Shown one piece after another: positions 1 to 10,784 of a stretch of DNA of 64,000 nt. Below the pieces are notes generated by a model. It was not told the origin of the DNA and made no database searches. It worked only from the letters and a program-made list of their open reading frames with translations. The stretch's first letter is position 1. The number at the start of each line of letters is the position of its first letter. Source of the DNA: Cephalotus follicularis. Taxonomy: Eukaryota > Streptophyta > Magnoliopsida > Oxalidales > Cephalotaceae. The position numbers were made by a program, and so were the translations under genes. Where the stretch lies: contig BDDD01001454.1 of the NCBI GenBank assembly GCA_001972305.1, positions 1 to 64,000 on the forward strand, written 5' to 3'.

Positions 1-85
1 TTGTGAAACGAAAAAGTATATTTTGATATATTTGGATCAAGTAATGATATGTAATTGCTTGACTTGTACTAGAATTGCTTGAGCT

Positions 86-205
86 TGTGATTATTAGCCA
101 CCGTGCTAATAACTTGTGATTATTAGCCATCGTGCTAATAACTTGTTGATTACTCGCCACTGCGCTAGTAACTTGTTGTTGGTTTAGCCGCCGTGCTAAA
201 AAACT
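86..205 (+). repeat. Four imperfect ~35-bp tandem units inside LTR M
   Basis: Four successive units carry a word like TTGTGATTATTAGCCACCGTGCTAATAAC. Each contains short inverted arms (TTAGC ... GCTAA or close variants), so each unit could fold as a small hairpin. The first two copies are nearly identical; the third and fourth have drifted. Related GTGATTA..TAGTAAC units recur as an array in the LTR of element I (about 43770-43990, opposite strand). Confidence 0.7.
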
Positions 206-481
206 TTTGGACTTGCTCCCAGGAGGGGGAGTAAGATCGCATGACGTTGGGGCCAGGAGGTGGCGGCGGTCATGTCGTTTGGCTTGTCTGGTTCCTTTTT
301 GGGAACATATTTCTTGCTTGTGTTGATATAACTTATGAGTTATACTTGTACCGTGAGCATACATATATTTTTATAAGAAAAATGTATTTACTTGGAAAAT
401 TCATGTCATACCGTATCATTATGCATTCATTCATGGCACTCTTTATCTTATGACTTGAACTGTATTTATGGGTTTATTCAC

Positions 482-506
482 TTAGCCGAGTGAGGACAAA
501 GCCTAA
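482..506 (+). other. Conserved LTR hairpin A, copy in M
   Basis: TTAGCC at 482-487 faces GCCTAA at 501-506 across a 13-nt loop (GAGTGAGGACAAA), followed by CCCCTAC. In the other families the right arm is GGCTAA and pairs perfectly; this copy has one change in the arm. The same block is found in D, I, J and L. Confidence 0.65.
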
Positions 507-738
507 CCCCTACTGTAACAGATTGATGGAGTAGTCTTGATTTGGAGCATGCACGGAGAACTAAAGAGAAAGCTTGGATATTCTCTGTTTACGTTTTGAG
601 TTATTGAACTTTTATCATGATATGTATTTGGAATTATTGTAACATGGTTTACATTGTTATCTCGTATGGATGTATTGTATTATTTATCTCACGCTCCGTT
701 TCGGGCGATCGACAGTCATGTTTGGGATATTTATAAAC

Positions 739-762
739 ATCACGTAGTATGGGATGCGTGAT
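739..762 (+). other. Conserved LTR hairpin B (TAGTATGGGATG loop), copy in M
   Basis: The arms ATCACG (739-744) and CGTGAT (757-762) are perfectly complementary and flank the 12-nt loop TAGTATGGGATG. The same loop with different but still complementary arms is found in D, I and L. The structure ends 149 nt before the LTR 3' end, close to the spacing in the other families. Confidence 0.75.
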
Positions 763-911
763 GTGTTCGGCTTACACTTGATGCTTCCGCAGGTTGTTAA
801 TGGATTTGGAAAGTTTTAAATTTATAGTAATTTTTGTATAAGCCGGATTTATATGTTGATTGCCGTACCACTTTATATGTTGTCTATGTTTTATGGAAAC
901 GGGGTGTGACA

Positions 912-1474
912 GCCTTAGACAGACTCAGGATGCCTACTTGATCGATGAACGAGATAGTGAGTTGAAATTGGAGGGATACACTAACGCCTGTTTCAATAGT
1001 GATTCGAATGATCACAAATTAGTGTTGGGATATGTCTATATCCTAAATGGAGGTGTTGTGAGTTAGAGAAGCTCAAAATAGGAAACTACAACAGACTCAA
1101 CTACGGAAGCAGAGTATATAGCAGCCTTAGATGCTGCGAAGGAGGGTGTTTGGATGCGTAAGTTCATAGCTGAACTTGGAGTGGTTCCAACCATCAGTCG
1201 TCCTGTAGTTCTCCACTGTGACAATAATGGGGCGGTTGAACAAGCCAAGGAGCCTAGGTCTCACAAATGGTCCAAACATGACCTGCGGCATTATCACTTC
1301 ATCCAAGAGATCATTGACAGAGGAGACATAGTTTTAGAGAGGGTTGCCTCAGAGGCAAATTTAGCAGACCCACTGACTAAAGCTCTGTGTAGTAATGTAT
1401 TCGAGCGTCATCATAGTATGATGGGCTTGAACTATAGGGCTTCATCGCTTGACGGCCAAGTGGGAGATTGTTAG
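912..1474 (+). pseudogene. Ty1/copia pol, C-terminal RNase H domain (element N)
   Basis: The frame is the end of a copia polyprotein: RNase H, which degrades the RNA strand of the RNA-DNA hybrid during reverse transcription. Family landmarks seen in order are the EGYTNACF region (usually an Asp-containing strand), LNGGVVS, the STTEAEYIA block that is diagnostic of copia RNase H, HCDNNGA with its acidic residue, RSKHIDLRYHFI-like KWSKHDLRHYHFI, and ANLADPLTKAL near the end. One reading frame runs through, but it holds two stop codons (TAG at 1064 and about 1079) where the family has Trp and Gln, so it is dead. The upstream part is cut off by LTR M at 911. The last codons overlap the start of the LTR, as is usual in copia elements. 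Confidence 0.9.
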
Positions 1475-3580
1475 AGGGAGTGTGACCCGTCAAGCCACTA
1501 GGTGGCTGGATGTACTTGTACTCTACTCATTTTAAATACAGTCTTGTTCTATCCATGTTACATTGTGCACATTATATTTTATTAATGGCATAACCATATA
1601 TGTTTTATCACATAATTGAAGCATGACACTTCTTACATATATGGTGCCCTGTCATATCAAAGGGTTGGTTGTCGAGCCAAGGGCTATGAGAGCGACTTCC
1701 TTATTCCCTGTGACTAAACTGTTCCAAGTCATAGGTTCACTTATTTTGGGCATTAGTGAACCGGAAAGACTTGCCGTATTATGCTTGCTCTCGGGAATAG
1801 GAAGGTGGAGTATCTCATTGCCACTTGGGTTGAACCCTACAGCTAATGGGGGGTGCATGTTGGGAGCATGTACACTGAACTTGACCCACCATGGGAATTC
1901 TATTTGGATGGTCACATATCCCGTGTCAGTAGAGTTTCCCATCTGAGACAGTACTGTATAGACTCTATGAGTCTAGCAAGTTCTGAATGGCCTTGTTTGA
2001 TCCTTAGACCTGAGTGACTACTGTAGATTGCATAGAGACTGTCTGACTTTGATTTTTGTCTTATCCAGTTCATTCGCGGGGCTGGCAAATAGGCAGCTTT
2101 TGGGTCCTACAGGATTTATGTGAACGTAAGTGAGTTCGCAACACGGGATCGTCACACCTGATGTGAGGGTGATTGGCACTGCAGTATATGTATTCATTAC
2201 GAACTTTGAAAAACCTGACCAGGTTATGGCGAGGCCGAACCTAGGGTTTCCGAAAAGGCTTGTGGATCGTTATGATGGTAGTTACAGATTTATAGATACC
2301 GACATATTTAGGATTGACATCTATCCTTACCCTAGGCTGTGATCGGAGCTGAGGATGATGAGGGATTACAGTACACAGTTACTGTTGTCAGGATAAAGTA
2401 TCGGATGTATCAAAAACGAACTTAATTACGGAAAGTAATCAAGGGATTAATATACACACATGGAATATGATAGTCATAGGTTTAGGGTCTTAAAATAGTC
2501 AAGGACTATTTAAGGTGAGTTTACTTAAGAGCAAGGCATCTTAGTAACATACCAACGTTACCGATTTAATTGAGGCTTTCGGGTCCCGTCTCACAAGTAT
2601 ATGTATTGGATACATATATCGTATAGTTTTTTATAACGTGTAATGGCACATGTTATATTGTGGTGCATTAGTCATGTTACGTGACTGACTAGTTGATGTA
2701 ACATACTAATATGATTATGGTATTAAATAATAATTGGATTATTATTACTATCTCTTTATCTCATATCTCTCTTTTCATTGGGTAGCTGATTTGGAATAAC
2801 GTTGCAATAAGACGTTAACACGTCTTAGCTGTTAATGGTTGCGTGGAGCAGTAGCATATTAGTTGTTAGACAACCAATATGGTAAGTAACAGAAAATAGA
2901 AGCTTGCCATATATCTTGCATTTTAGAAATGGATATGGCACCAGAAAATGGAAACATCCACTTTTGTCATGGTGACAAGAAAGGAAACGAGATTTGATTT
3001 TAGAAATTAAAATCTTGTTAACACGTTTTCATTATTCCTGGCATAATGGTGATCCAAAGTTGGTGGATCATGATAGTAGATAAATATATGCATAAAAGAG
3101 ACAGAGGACCATGTTTTCAAAGAGGTGCACTTGAACCTGGACATTTGAGAGTGAGAGAAATCATCTGGTTTGTTGTTCTTAAAGAATAAAGAAGAAAAGA
3201 GAAAAAGAATACCATATCGCCACAACTTGATTTCTATAGGTCGTGTACTGCTTTCATTGAGCATTACATTTTCTATATTGATCCTAGATTAGGATTAGAC
3301 ATATAGGCTTTACATTGGTCACTCTGCTGCTTTCTGTTCCTGAGTTAAAGCTTGAAGTCTCGGAACGGATTCTTGAAGGAAGGAGTTGGTTGCTCGGTAT
3401 AATCTCTATCCTTCTATGTATGAACGTTTTTATATTGGCTTGTTGATTAGGGATCCTAGGATGTTTAACATCGTTTATGGAGTTGGATTAAAGGATGTTA
3501 TTTGTTTTAGAGTCACATTAATGAAAATTAAAGTAATACATCCTCTGCACCTAACGCCTAAAATGACCATAAACGAAGTA
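1469..3580 (+). mobile_element. 3' LTR of copia element N (right end approximate)
   Basis: The LTR starts with TGTTAG right after a polypurine stretch (AAGTGGGAGAT). It is recognised as an LTR because long segments match, in reverse complement, the separated pieces of E's LTR: 1560-1720 resembles 63896-64000 plus the end of 51487-52291, 1700-2400 resembles 52270-51487, and 2480 onward resembles 24807 downward (for example TTTCGGGTCCC). The two copies are strongly diverged, so the family is old. The right end is not visible; I place it before the minus-strand gag fragment at 3589. No gene is supported inside it; overlapping short frames on both strands at 1623-1946 are shadows. Confidence 0.7.
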
Positions 3581-3588
3581 TTTTTCTT

Positions 3589-3856
3589 TCACTGTGAGTG
3601 CATACTATGCCTTTGCAATTGTGGCCTCATGGCAATAATCACAAGGTAACCGGCTCGATGATCGTCATCCAACCACTTAGCCACTCTGGCCTTGTGCTGG
3701 TCAGATGCATTGATCCCTAGTATAGGGGGTGTCTTAGTTACAACATGAACAGAGTTCAAGCTCATGAGAGTAAGACGCAAAACGCGTTTCCATTCTGTAA
3801 AAGTAGGATCCTCTAGGTTACTAATCTCTAACATTTGTGTTTTACTGGTGCGGTTT
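3589..3856 (-). pseudogene. Copia gag fragment (element E)
   Basis: The minus-strand translation resembles the N-terminal copia gag domain (UBN2/DUF4219 type): the FTEWKRVLRLTL block stands for the usual N..W...L...L, and KWLDDDHRAGYLVIIAM-PQLQ for the second conserved block. Gag forms the virus-like particle core. The frame is cut at 3857 by insertion of element A; its upstream side resumes at 21361 on the far side of A. It stops at 3589, beyond which I see no gag. This fragment, the leader at 21361-23346 and the LTR pieces at 23360, 51487 and 63896 are parts of one minus-strand copia. Confidence 0.6.
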
Positions 3857-5631
3857 TGTAACACACCCGATCCGAAATAACTAAATACTCAAAGTTAGCT
3901 ACGAGGATTCGGTGCGCTACTAGGGGTAACCTTTATCCATTTAACAATCTCACTCGTTAATAACAACTTTCATTGATTTCTTATAACAGCACTAAACTTC
4001 ACAATTCTATACACCAAGTTCTCAAAAATATCATACAACTTCCATGACTAGCATATTTTACAACAATCCATCTTATTGTTTAGGTTCTATACAGAACCTA
4101 TCATAGCATCACTATACAGCGGAAAACATTGTCTCGTTACATCATAAAAACAGTTTATACAGAGCAAAATCTCTTCAGAAAATCGCTCTACGATTTTCCT
4201 TCTAAGCTTGACATTCCATGGTCAACTATTTCCTGGAAATTTTTTTAAAACAAAACAAATCATTGAAAGGAATGAGCTCAAATATCCCAGAAAGAATTAT
4301 CATAAAAAATGCATCATGAAACTTCATTTTCTGATTATATTTCAAAGACCATAACATTTCGAAATCACTGAGGGGCCTTAATAAACCCAACGGAACCATT
4401 GCTTCACCGGGGACATGTGCACACCCCGATTACTATCCTTACATCACATGCATGTCCGAGAGCACTCGATGCTCATAAAATTTCCCTCGTTTGATCTCAC
4501 TATCCAAGAGTTGTTCATCTTTGTTCAACCCACTTTCATGATTCATTAACACTTTCTCAATACTTTCAGTAAACATCAGAAAAATATCACACTAGACAGA
4601 ATTGCACAATAAATTCGAAACTGATATTTCATGTAGAAATATTCATTTTCAGAGAAAACATACAACAGTAAAGTTATAGTAGACATTTCAAAGATTTCAT
4701 AATGGTAAACTTCATAATTTTTTAGTAAGAAATGAAGCTGCAGTAAATTTTTAAAGTTGCAGGTACTGCATCTAAAAAGATATGAGCAGTAATTTCAAAC
4801 AGAATTTTACATCTAGAAATCGGCCGAATTTCAAAGTACACAAGGCATAAAAGTTATAGATGACATCTTAAAGTTTCTATAATAGTTAACAATTTGAAAT
4901 TTCATAAACAAATCAGTGAGATATGATTAAAACAAGTTACTGCATAATATCATAAATAATCCTGGAAATAGGTTTAGCACTTTAGAATGAAGAGTAAGAT
5001 TCCATACTTGGAATTATTCTCCTTTTCTCTTCCTGAACCAAACTCAGCAAAAACTAACTAATCTAGAGTTATTTTATTGTTACATAGCACCTGGTGTAAC
5101 TCTCCCCGTGTCATCAAAACCCATATCCATAGCATGACACCTAGCATTTTTATCCTCCATTTCATTGACACCTAGCATTCTGCGTTCTAATTTTGTGACA
5201 CTTGGATTGTAATTCCTTAATTTGCTGACACCTTATCAGGCTTCAAAAGCTGTATCACATCTAGCTTGACATATGCCCTCAAAATTATTTCCTAACTTAA
5301 TGACAAATAGACAAAACAAAGAATTTGGATTGTTCTGCACAGGCAAAGCACTGACGCTTTGAGGTAAAGCGTCGTCAGTTGTATTTTAAGCATTGGCGCT
5401 TTGATTCAAGCGTTGCCGCTCTGGCACTTAACAAATGATACCTTGCAATCACAATGCACTACTGCTTTACATTATACCATCATTGCATTAAACTAAATTG
5501 TAGATGGTTTCTTCTAGCCAGTCGACGCTTAACAACACCAATCACACAAAACAAGATGCAAAAGTGGATACAAAGCAAGAAATCTTCCATAACAATAATC
5601 CAACACTTGAACGAAAATTCCGGTCGTTACA
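3857..5631 (-). repeat. 3' LTR of element A
   Basis: Read on the minus strand it starts TGTAACGACCGG after the polypurine tract and ends GGGTGTGTTACA. It aligns end to end with 10785-12283 plus 21085-21360. A cluster of GACGC/GTCGAC words lies at 5345-5530, near the promoter-proximal end of the LTR. The plus-strand frame at 5454-5762 straddles the LTR edge and is not a gene. Confidence 0.92.
5345..5530. repeat. Cluster of palindrome-derived GACGC words, A 3' LTR
   Basis: Degenerate copies of the GCGTCGACGC word are spaced by roughly 20-40 bp, for example CTGACGCTTT, AAAGCGTCGTC, GCATTGGCGC, AAGCGTTGCCGC and GTCGACGCTTA at 5521. The matching part of the 5' LTR (12271-12283 and 21081-21260) shows the same words with different point changes, for example CAAAGCGCTGCC and AAAATGTCAGCGC. 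Confidence 0.65.
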
Positions 5632-5645
5632 TCCTACCCTCCATA
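5632..5645 (-). other. Polypurine tract of element A
   Basis: On the minus strand the sequence TATGGAGGGTAGGA directly precedes the LTR start TGTAACGACC. This is the expected priming site for plus-strand DNA synthesis. Confidence 0.8.
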
Positions 5646-5669
5646 CAAAAATTTTGTCCTCAAAATTTG

Positions 5670-7080
5670 TTACGCAGCAGCGTTAAAAAGATGAGGATAT
5701 TCTTGTCTCATCATTTCTTCCAATTCCCAAGTAGCTTCCTCAAATCCGTGGTTCCTCCATAAAAGCATTACTACTAGAATCATCTTGGTTCGCAGAACCT
5801 ACTATTTGTAATCCAAAATACTCACCGGTTTTTCAGCATATTATAAGTCTTCATGTACTTGTATTGGTTCAACTCTCAAAACATGAGACGGGTTGGCCAT
5901 GTATTTCTGAAGTATAGATACATGGAATACATTGTGCAGATGAGAGAGATTGGGTGGCAATGCATGCCTATATGCAACCTCTCCCATTCTTTCTAGAGTT
6001 TCAAATGGTATGATGTATCGCGTGCTAAGCTTTCCCTTTTTACCAAATCTCATCACTCCTTTCCAAGGCGATACCTTTAGAAATACATGATCCCCCACTT
6101 CGAACTCTAACTCCTTTCGCCTCCTATCTGCATAGGTATTTTGTCTACTTTGGGCTACTAGTAGACGCTTTTGAATTAACCTTACTTTTTTCGTAGTTGT
6201 CTCACTATTTTTTTTCCCAATAACTTCCTTTCTCCTAATTCCTCCCAACAGATTGGCGTCCGACACTTTCATCCATAAAGCGTTTTGAAAGGTGCCATAT
6301 GTATACTAGCATGGAAACTGTTATTGTAGGCGAATTCTATTAGAGTTACGTGTTGCTCCCAATTCCCTTGAAAATCTATAATACAAGCCCTTAGCATGTC
6401 TTCCAACGTTTGAATAGTTCGCTCTGATTGACCATCGGTCTACGGATGGAAAGACGTGTTAAAATCCAGTCTTGTGCCCAGAGCTTTTTGTAGGGTCCTC
6501 CAAAATCGTGATGTAAAACATGAATCTCGATCCGAAACAATCGATATAGGTACGCCATGTAACCTAATTACTTCTTGCTCATATATCCTAGCCAACTGAT
6601 CCAAAGAATAACTATCCTTGATCGGTAGAAAATGAGCAGATTTTGTCAATCGATCCACGATCACCCATATAGCATTATTCCCTTTGACTGTCCTTGGAAG
6701 TCCAGTTACAAAATCCATACTAATGTGGTCCCACTTCCTCTCAGGTATAGGAAGCGATTGTAAAGTTCCCTTTGGTAATTGATGCTCAGCCTTAACTTGT
6801 AGGCAAAGAAGACATCTTGACACGAAGTCCTCAATTTCTCTTTTCATGATATTCCACCAATATAGGTCGCACAAATCCCTGTACATCTTAGTACTTCTAG
6901 GGTGGATTGAGAAATTTGAACTATGTGCTTCCGTCAGTACTTCCTTCTTCAAATCGGCAATGGATGGAACACATAATCTTGAATCAAATCTCAACACACC
7001 ATCATCTCCAAAGTTAAAGTGTGACACTTTTCAATTTCGCACTTCATCTGCCATCTTCTTAAGCTCCGAATCGTCAAAAT
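5670..7080 (-). pseudogene. Integrase with C-terminal chromodomain, element A
   Basis: The piece at 7027-6440 has the zinc-binding HHCC region (EAHSS, SIHP, CLLC) and the catalytic core: MDFVTG with the first Asp, [12 protein letters not shown], and SDRD with the second Asp. The third acidic residue lies in the TDGQSERT block just downstream (about 6430), separated by a stop. The GPFETLERMGEVAYRHALP and HNVFHVSIL blocks at 6270-5890 are the DNA-binding C-terminal part in a shifted frame. Below 5841 a chromodomain is readable (LLWRNHGFEEATWELEE, ending about 5670), which in chromoviruses steers integration to heterochromatin. Frameshifts and stops between the pieces make it non-functional. Confidence 0.9.
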
Positions 7081-7136
7081 GACATTGCTTTATTCTTTCA
7101 ACTAGAGATGGTCGAGCTGACTTGAGATAGGTAAGC

Positions 7137-7696
7137 TCATTCTCCTTGCTTTCTAACTTCCATATTCAATCTTTGAAAATCTCTCAACAATTCCTCTTGT
7201 GCGGTAATCATCATTGCCAAATTCCCTATGCTCTTACAACTCATAGCATCTGCCATGATATTTGCCTTTGTTGGATGATACTGAATAGTACAATCATAGT
7301 CCTTAAGTAATTCCAACCATAACCTTTGCCTCATATTTAGCTCATTCTGAGTAATAATATATTTGACGCTTTTATGATCTGTGAAAATCTCGCACTTTTC
7401 TCCATAGAGATAATGTCACCAAATTTTTAGTGCAAAACGACTGCAGCCAATTCAAGGTCATGAGTAGGATAATTCTGTTCGTGCACTTTAAGTTGCCTAG
7501 AAGCATAAGGAATCACTTTCCCTTGTTTCATCAACACACAACCAAGTCCTTTGCGAGAAGCAACGCTATATACCACAAAACCTTCTGATCTAGATGGTAA
7601 AGCTAATATTGGTGTGTTCATCAGTCTCTCCTTTAGTTCCAAGAAACTCTTTTCACATAGATCAGACCATTCGAATTTAACATTCTTCTGCGTCAA
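7137..7696 (-). pseudogene. RNase H domain of element A
   Basis: Recognised by the connection ([17 protein letters not shown]), [46 protein letters not shown], and further down [16 protein letters not shown]. The first catalytic Asp, in the usual YSDAS motif, is Val here. The frame shifts between about 7427 and 7334. It lies between the reverse transcriptase and integrase, as in all Ty3/gypsy elements. Confidence 0.88.
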
Positions 7697-7729
7697 CCAT
7701 GTCAGAGGGTTCGCAATGCGGGAGAAATT

Positions 7730-8572
7730 CTAAACAAACCTCTGATAGTATCCTGCCAATCCATGGAAACTCCGTATTTCTACTATCGACGGTGGTCTTT
7801 GCCATTCTCTTATTGCTTTTGTCTTAGCGGGGTCCACTGAAATACCTTCTTGTGAAATCATGTGACCCAAGAAGGACACCTCCTCCATCCAAAATTGGCA
7901 CTTGCTGGACTTAGCATAAAGTTGTTCCTTCCTCAGTGTTTGCAGTACACTGGTCAAATGCTCTTTATGCTCTTCTTGGTTCTTCGAATATACTAATATG
8001 TCATCAATAAAGACTATCATGAACTGGTCCAAAGATTTTCTGAATATCATAGTCATCAAATCCATAAACGCGGCTGGAGCGTTTGCCAGTCCAACTGATA
8101 TTACCAAAAACTCGTAATGATCATATCTCATTCGAAAACCAATTTTCAGTATATCCTCCTTCTTAACCTTTACTTGATGATAACCTGATAAAAGATCAAT
8201 CTTTGAGAAATATCAAGCATTCTTTAGTTGATCAAACAAGTCTTCGATCCTTGGTAGCGGATCCTTATGTTTGATGGTAACTCGATATAATTCTCGATAA
8301 TCGATGCAGAGTCTCATCATGCCATCCGTCTTCTTTACGAACAACATCGATGCACCCCATGGTGATACACTCGGTCGAGTAAAACCTTTATCCAAAAGTT
8401 CTTGCAACTGATTCTTCAATTCTTTTAACTCGGTTGGTGCGATACGATAAGGACTTTTTGAAATAGGAGTCGTTATGGGCTTCAAATCAATTGCAAATTC
8501 TACTTCTCGATGAGGTGGCATACCCGATAGATCTTCAGGAAATACATCAGCAAATTCCTCAACGACATGCAC
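7730..8572 (-). pseudogene. Reverse transcriptase of element A
   Basis: The frame starts with the [21 protein letters not shown] linker, then [46 protein letters not shown] and [13 protein letters not shown]. After an in-frame stop at about 8213 it continues through [27 protein letters not shown] and FIDDILVYS, the active-site Asp pair, to [13 protein letters not shown]. One frame holds both halves, so the only break in this stretch is the stop. It copies element RNA into DNA in the particle. No activity can be expected from this copy. Confidence 0.92.
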
Positions 8573-8590
8573 ATCTTTTATCTTAATCTT

Positions 8591-9159
8591 TTACTTATCG
8601 GTATCCACCACATAGGCAAGATAACCTTCACAGGCACTTCTCAACAATCGTTTAGCTTGAATTGTTGATACGAAACGTAGAGGTTTACTAACTTCTGTAT
8701 TTCGGAAAACAAATTCAGGTTTGTCGGGTATAGCAAACCTAACCTCCTTCTTAAAACAATCAACACTAGCATGATTCATAGAAATCCAATCCATGCCTAG
8801 TATGACGTTAAAATTCAGAATTGCTAGAGGTACTAGGTCTAGTAGCATCTTTCTATCAAAAGCTTTAGCTCATACAACCTATGCACTTTATCGACTATCA
8901 GGGTGTTGCCGCTTGCTGTTTCAACTGCTAAACTTATCTCTGAATTTTCTGACGGGGTACTCAAATAACTTACAAAAGATAAGGACACAAATGAATGCGT
9001 CGCTCTCATATCAAACAATATATGAGAAATTTTGGAGCATATAGGTAAAGTACCAGTCACTACATCAGTAGGATTCTCCACCTCCTCAGCCGTCATAGCA
9101 TAGGTCCTAGCCGGTGCTCTAGGATGTTGAGCTCCAATGTCTCTTTGTCCTCCCATCAT
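8591..9159 (-). pseudogene. Aspartic protease of element A
   Basis: The domain follows the gag zinc knuckle. The catalytic loop reads ILFDMRATHSF where the family has D-S/T-G-A; the Ser-Gly is replaced by Met-Arg, which should abolish activity. The second half, NVILGMDWISMNHASVDC, is the conserved end of gypsy retropepsins. A frameshift separates the halves near 8845. Confidence 0.85.
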
Positions 9160-10129
9160 TGGTCGAGTACATTGATTAGACTTATGTCCTTCTTGACCGC
9201 AATTATTACATTTGATTGGTTGTTCATTCCGGGCTTGATCTTGATCCTGTCAACATTCTCTCGCTTGATGCCCCGGCTTCGCAAACTTAAAATAGACTCT
9301 CGTTCCTTGCAGACACGTCCCATGATGAGTGTTTCTCATTGTTGACAATATTTAAGGTCTCTTCCCCCATCAGACCTTCCTTTCTTGTTTTTATTGCTAG
9401 AGGTTTCACTTGCCTTCCTCTTTCCTTGTCCTTGATCCGCCCGCTTTTGTTGATATCTATAGTTGTCAATTTCAATTCTCAGCGCCCCCTTCAATACAGG
9501 TTCGTAGGTATGCAAATCTTGCGCTATCAACAATCTTTGAATATTGGGTTTTAAGCCCTGGCAAAACCTATTTGCTCTTCTCTCCTCCATTGACACTATG
9601 TGAGTAGCATATCGAGACAGCCTTGCAAAATTTGCCTCGTATTGTGCTACTGATTCTGACTCCCTTTGCTCTAATATGAGGAAATCTTCCTCCATCCTAT
9701 CTTCCATTGTTTGAGGAAAATATTTGTCCATAAATATTTACTTAAACGTCTCCCATGTCATCGCCTCCAGCTCCCGACGTGTCTTTGTCCTTTCTATCAT
9801 ATTCCACCATTTATCCGCTTATCCCTCTAGTTTGTAAATCGAGAACTCCACCTTCTGGTGATCTATACAATTTAAGGCTCTAAAGATCTTTTCGATTCCT
9901 TGTTTCCAAGCCTCTACTTCAAAAGGATCTACTACTCCCAACAAGTTTTCGGATTCTGTCTCGCAAATTGTTCTAGAGTTTGCCCCACCGACGATGGCGC
10001 TTGATGATTATTACCATTGTTACTTGCAATAACCTGGGCTAATTGATTTAATACTGCAGTTAGAGAGTTATTCCCTTCGGTGTCTTGTACATTCCTTCGT
10101 TGTCCACGACCTCTTCTTAAATCAGCCAT
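9160..10129 (-). pseudogene. Gag of element A with CCHC zinc knuckle
   Basis: The start at 10129 (MADLRRGRGQRR) is a basic N terminus as in other chromovirus gags. The retrotransposon gag domain shows as ESVAQYEANFARLSRYATHIV and ANRFCQGLKPNIQRLL at 9730-9500. A single CCHC zinc knuckle, CNNCGQEGHKSNQC (9169-9210), binds RNA during packaging. Frameshifts lie near 9930-9735 and 9475, so the protein is not made as one chain. A lysine/arginine-rich linker (KRKASETSSNKNKKGR) sits before the knuckle. Confidence 0.88.
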
Positions 10130-10767
10130 CTATTTAGCATTCACAAGTTAGTTCCTAACCTTAGACAATTCTATTCATTTGTTAAGCAAAACAAAATAAA
10201 ATTCTAATACTCAAAGCCGTGAAAGAAAACTGAAAGTTTTATTTATCATACAACATTCACACTCTTTTGTACATATCTTACAAAGAGTTTCTTTATTTCT
10301 ATTATAGTCTTCGTCACTAGATGCAGTGTTATCTGGTATTTGTTCTCGACTATACCTTATCAAAATCCTCAAATGTTCCCTAACTCTTCGAAAAATAGCT
10401 CCATCAAGTCCCCAAATATACCTCAAAATAACCTTCAAACCCGCCTTAGCTTGTGCAAGATGTTCATCCTTTCCTGCTAAATCCTGCCTATACATCTTTC
10501 CCATTTCATATATCTGAGCATAATATTTGCTCAGTTTTTTGTTATGATTTCTCTCAAATTTTCTTTCGCCATTTGAAGTTCCTGATTTCTATCTATTAAA
10601 TACTATATTTGCCATCTCGAGGGTTCCACAGATGAACCACAGCAAGAAAATCATGTACTAGTCTCCGAAGGATCTGACTCATTCCTTGACAACATCCTTA
10701 ATAAAGAAATTAGATCAGTAAATATTTCCGTAAACTGCATATCCTCAAAGTATGCTAATATGCAACA
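10130..10767 (-). other. Untranslated leader between PBS and gag, element A
   Basis: No domain is seen here. It is the 5' leader of the element RNA on the minus strand. A frame at 10211-10504 has no family resemblance. Confidence 0.55.
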
Positions 10768-10780
10768 CTCTCTGATACCA
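10768..10780 (-). other. Primer binding site of element A
   Basis: On the minus strand TGGTATCAGAGAG lies 4 nt after the 5' LTR end. This is the site complementary to the 3' end of initiator methionine tRNA used by many plant LTR elements. Confidence 0.85.
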
Positions 10781-10784
10781 AACT

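Larger units (their letters stand above)
1..911 (+). mobile_element. 3' part of a Ty3/gypsy LTR (family M), cut by window start
   Basis: This is the distal part of a gypsy LTR in plus orientation. It ends in GGGGTGTGACA at 911, the same end as the LTRs of elements D and L further on, and its body parallels D's LTR: the AT-rich TATATTTGG block near 30, the CTTAGCCGAGTGAGGACAAA block near 482, the CACGTAGTATGGGATGCGTG block near 742 and CGGCTTA near 768. Directly after 911 the sequence changes to copia pol reading frame, so the LTR was inserted into that pol gene. Whether it is a solo LTR or the 3' LTR of a full element cannot be told because the start is outside the window. The short reading frame at 241-453 inside it has no recognisable domain and I do not treat it as a gene. 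Confidence 0.85.

Noticed and set aside
1623-1946. Two overlapping ~100-codon frames on opposite strands
   Set aside because: In copia LTR; the homologous part at 51487-52291 does not keep either frame.
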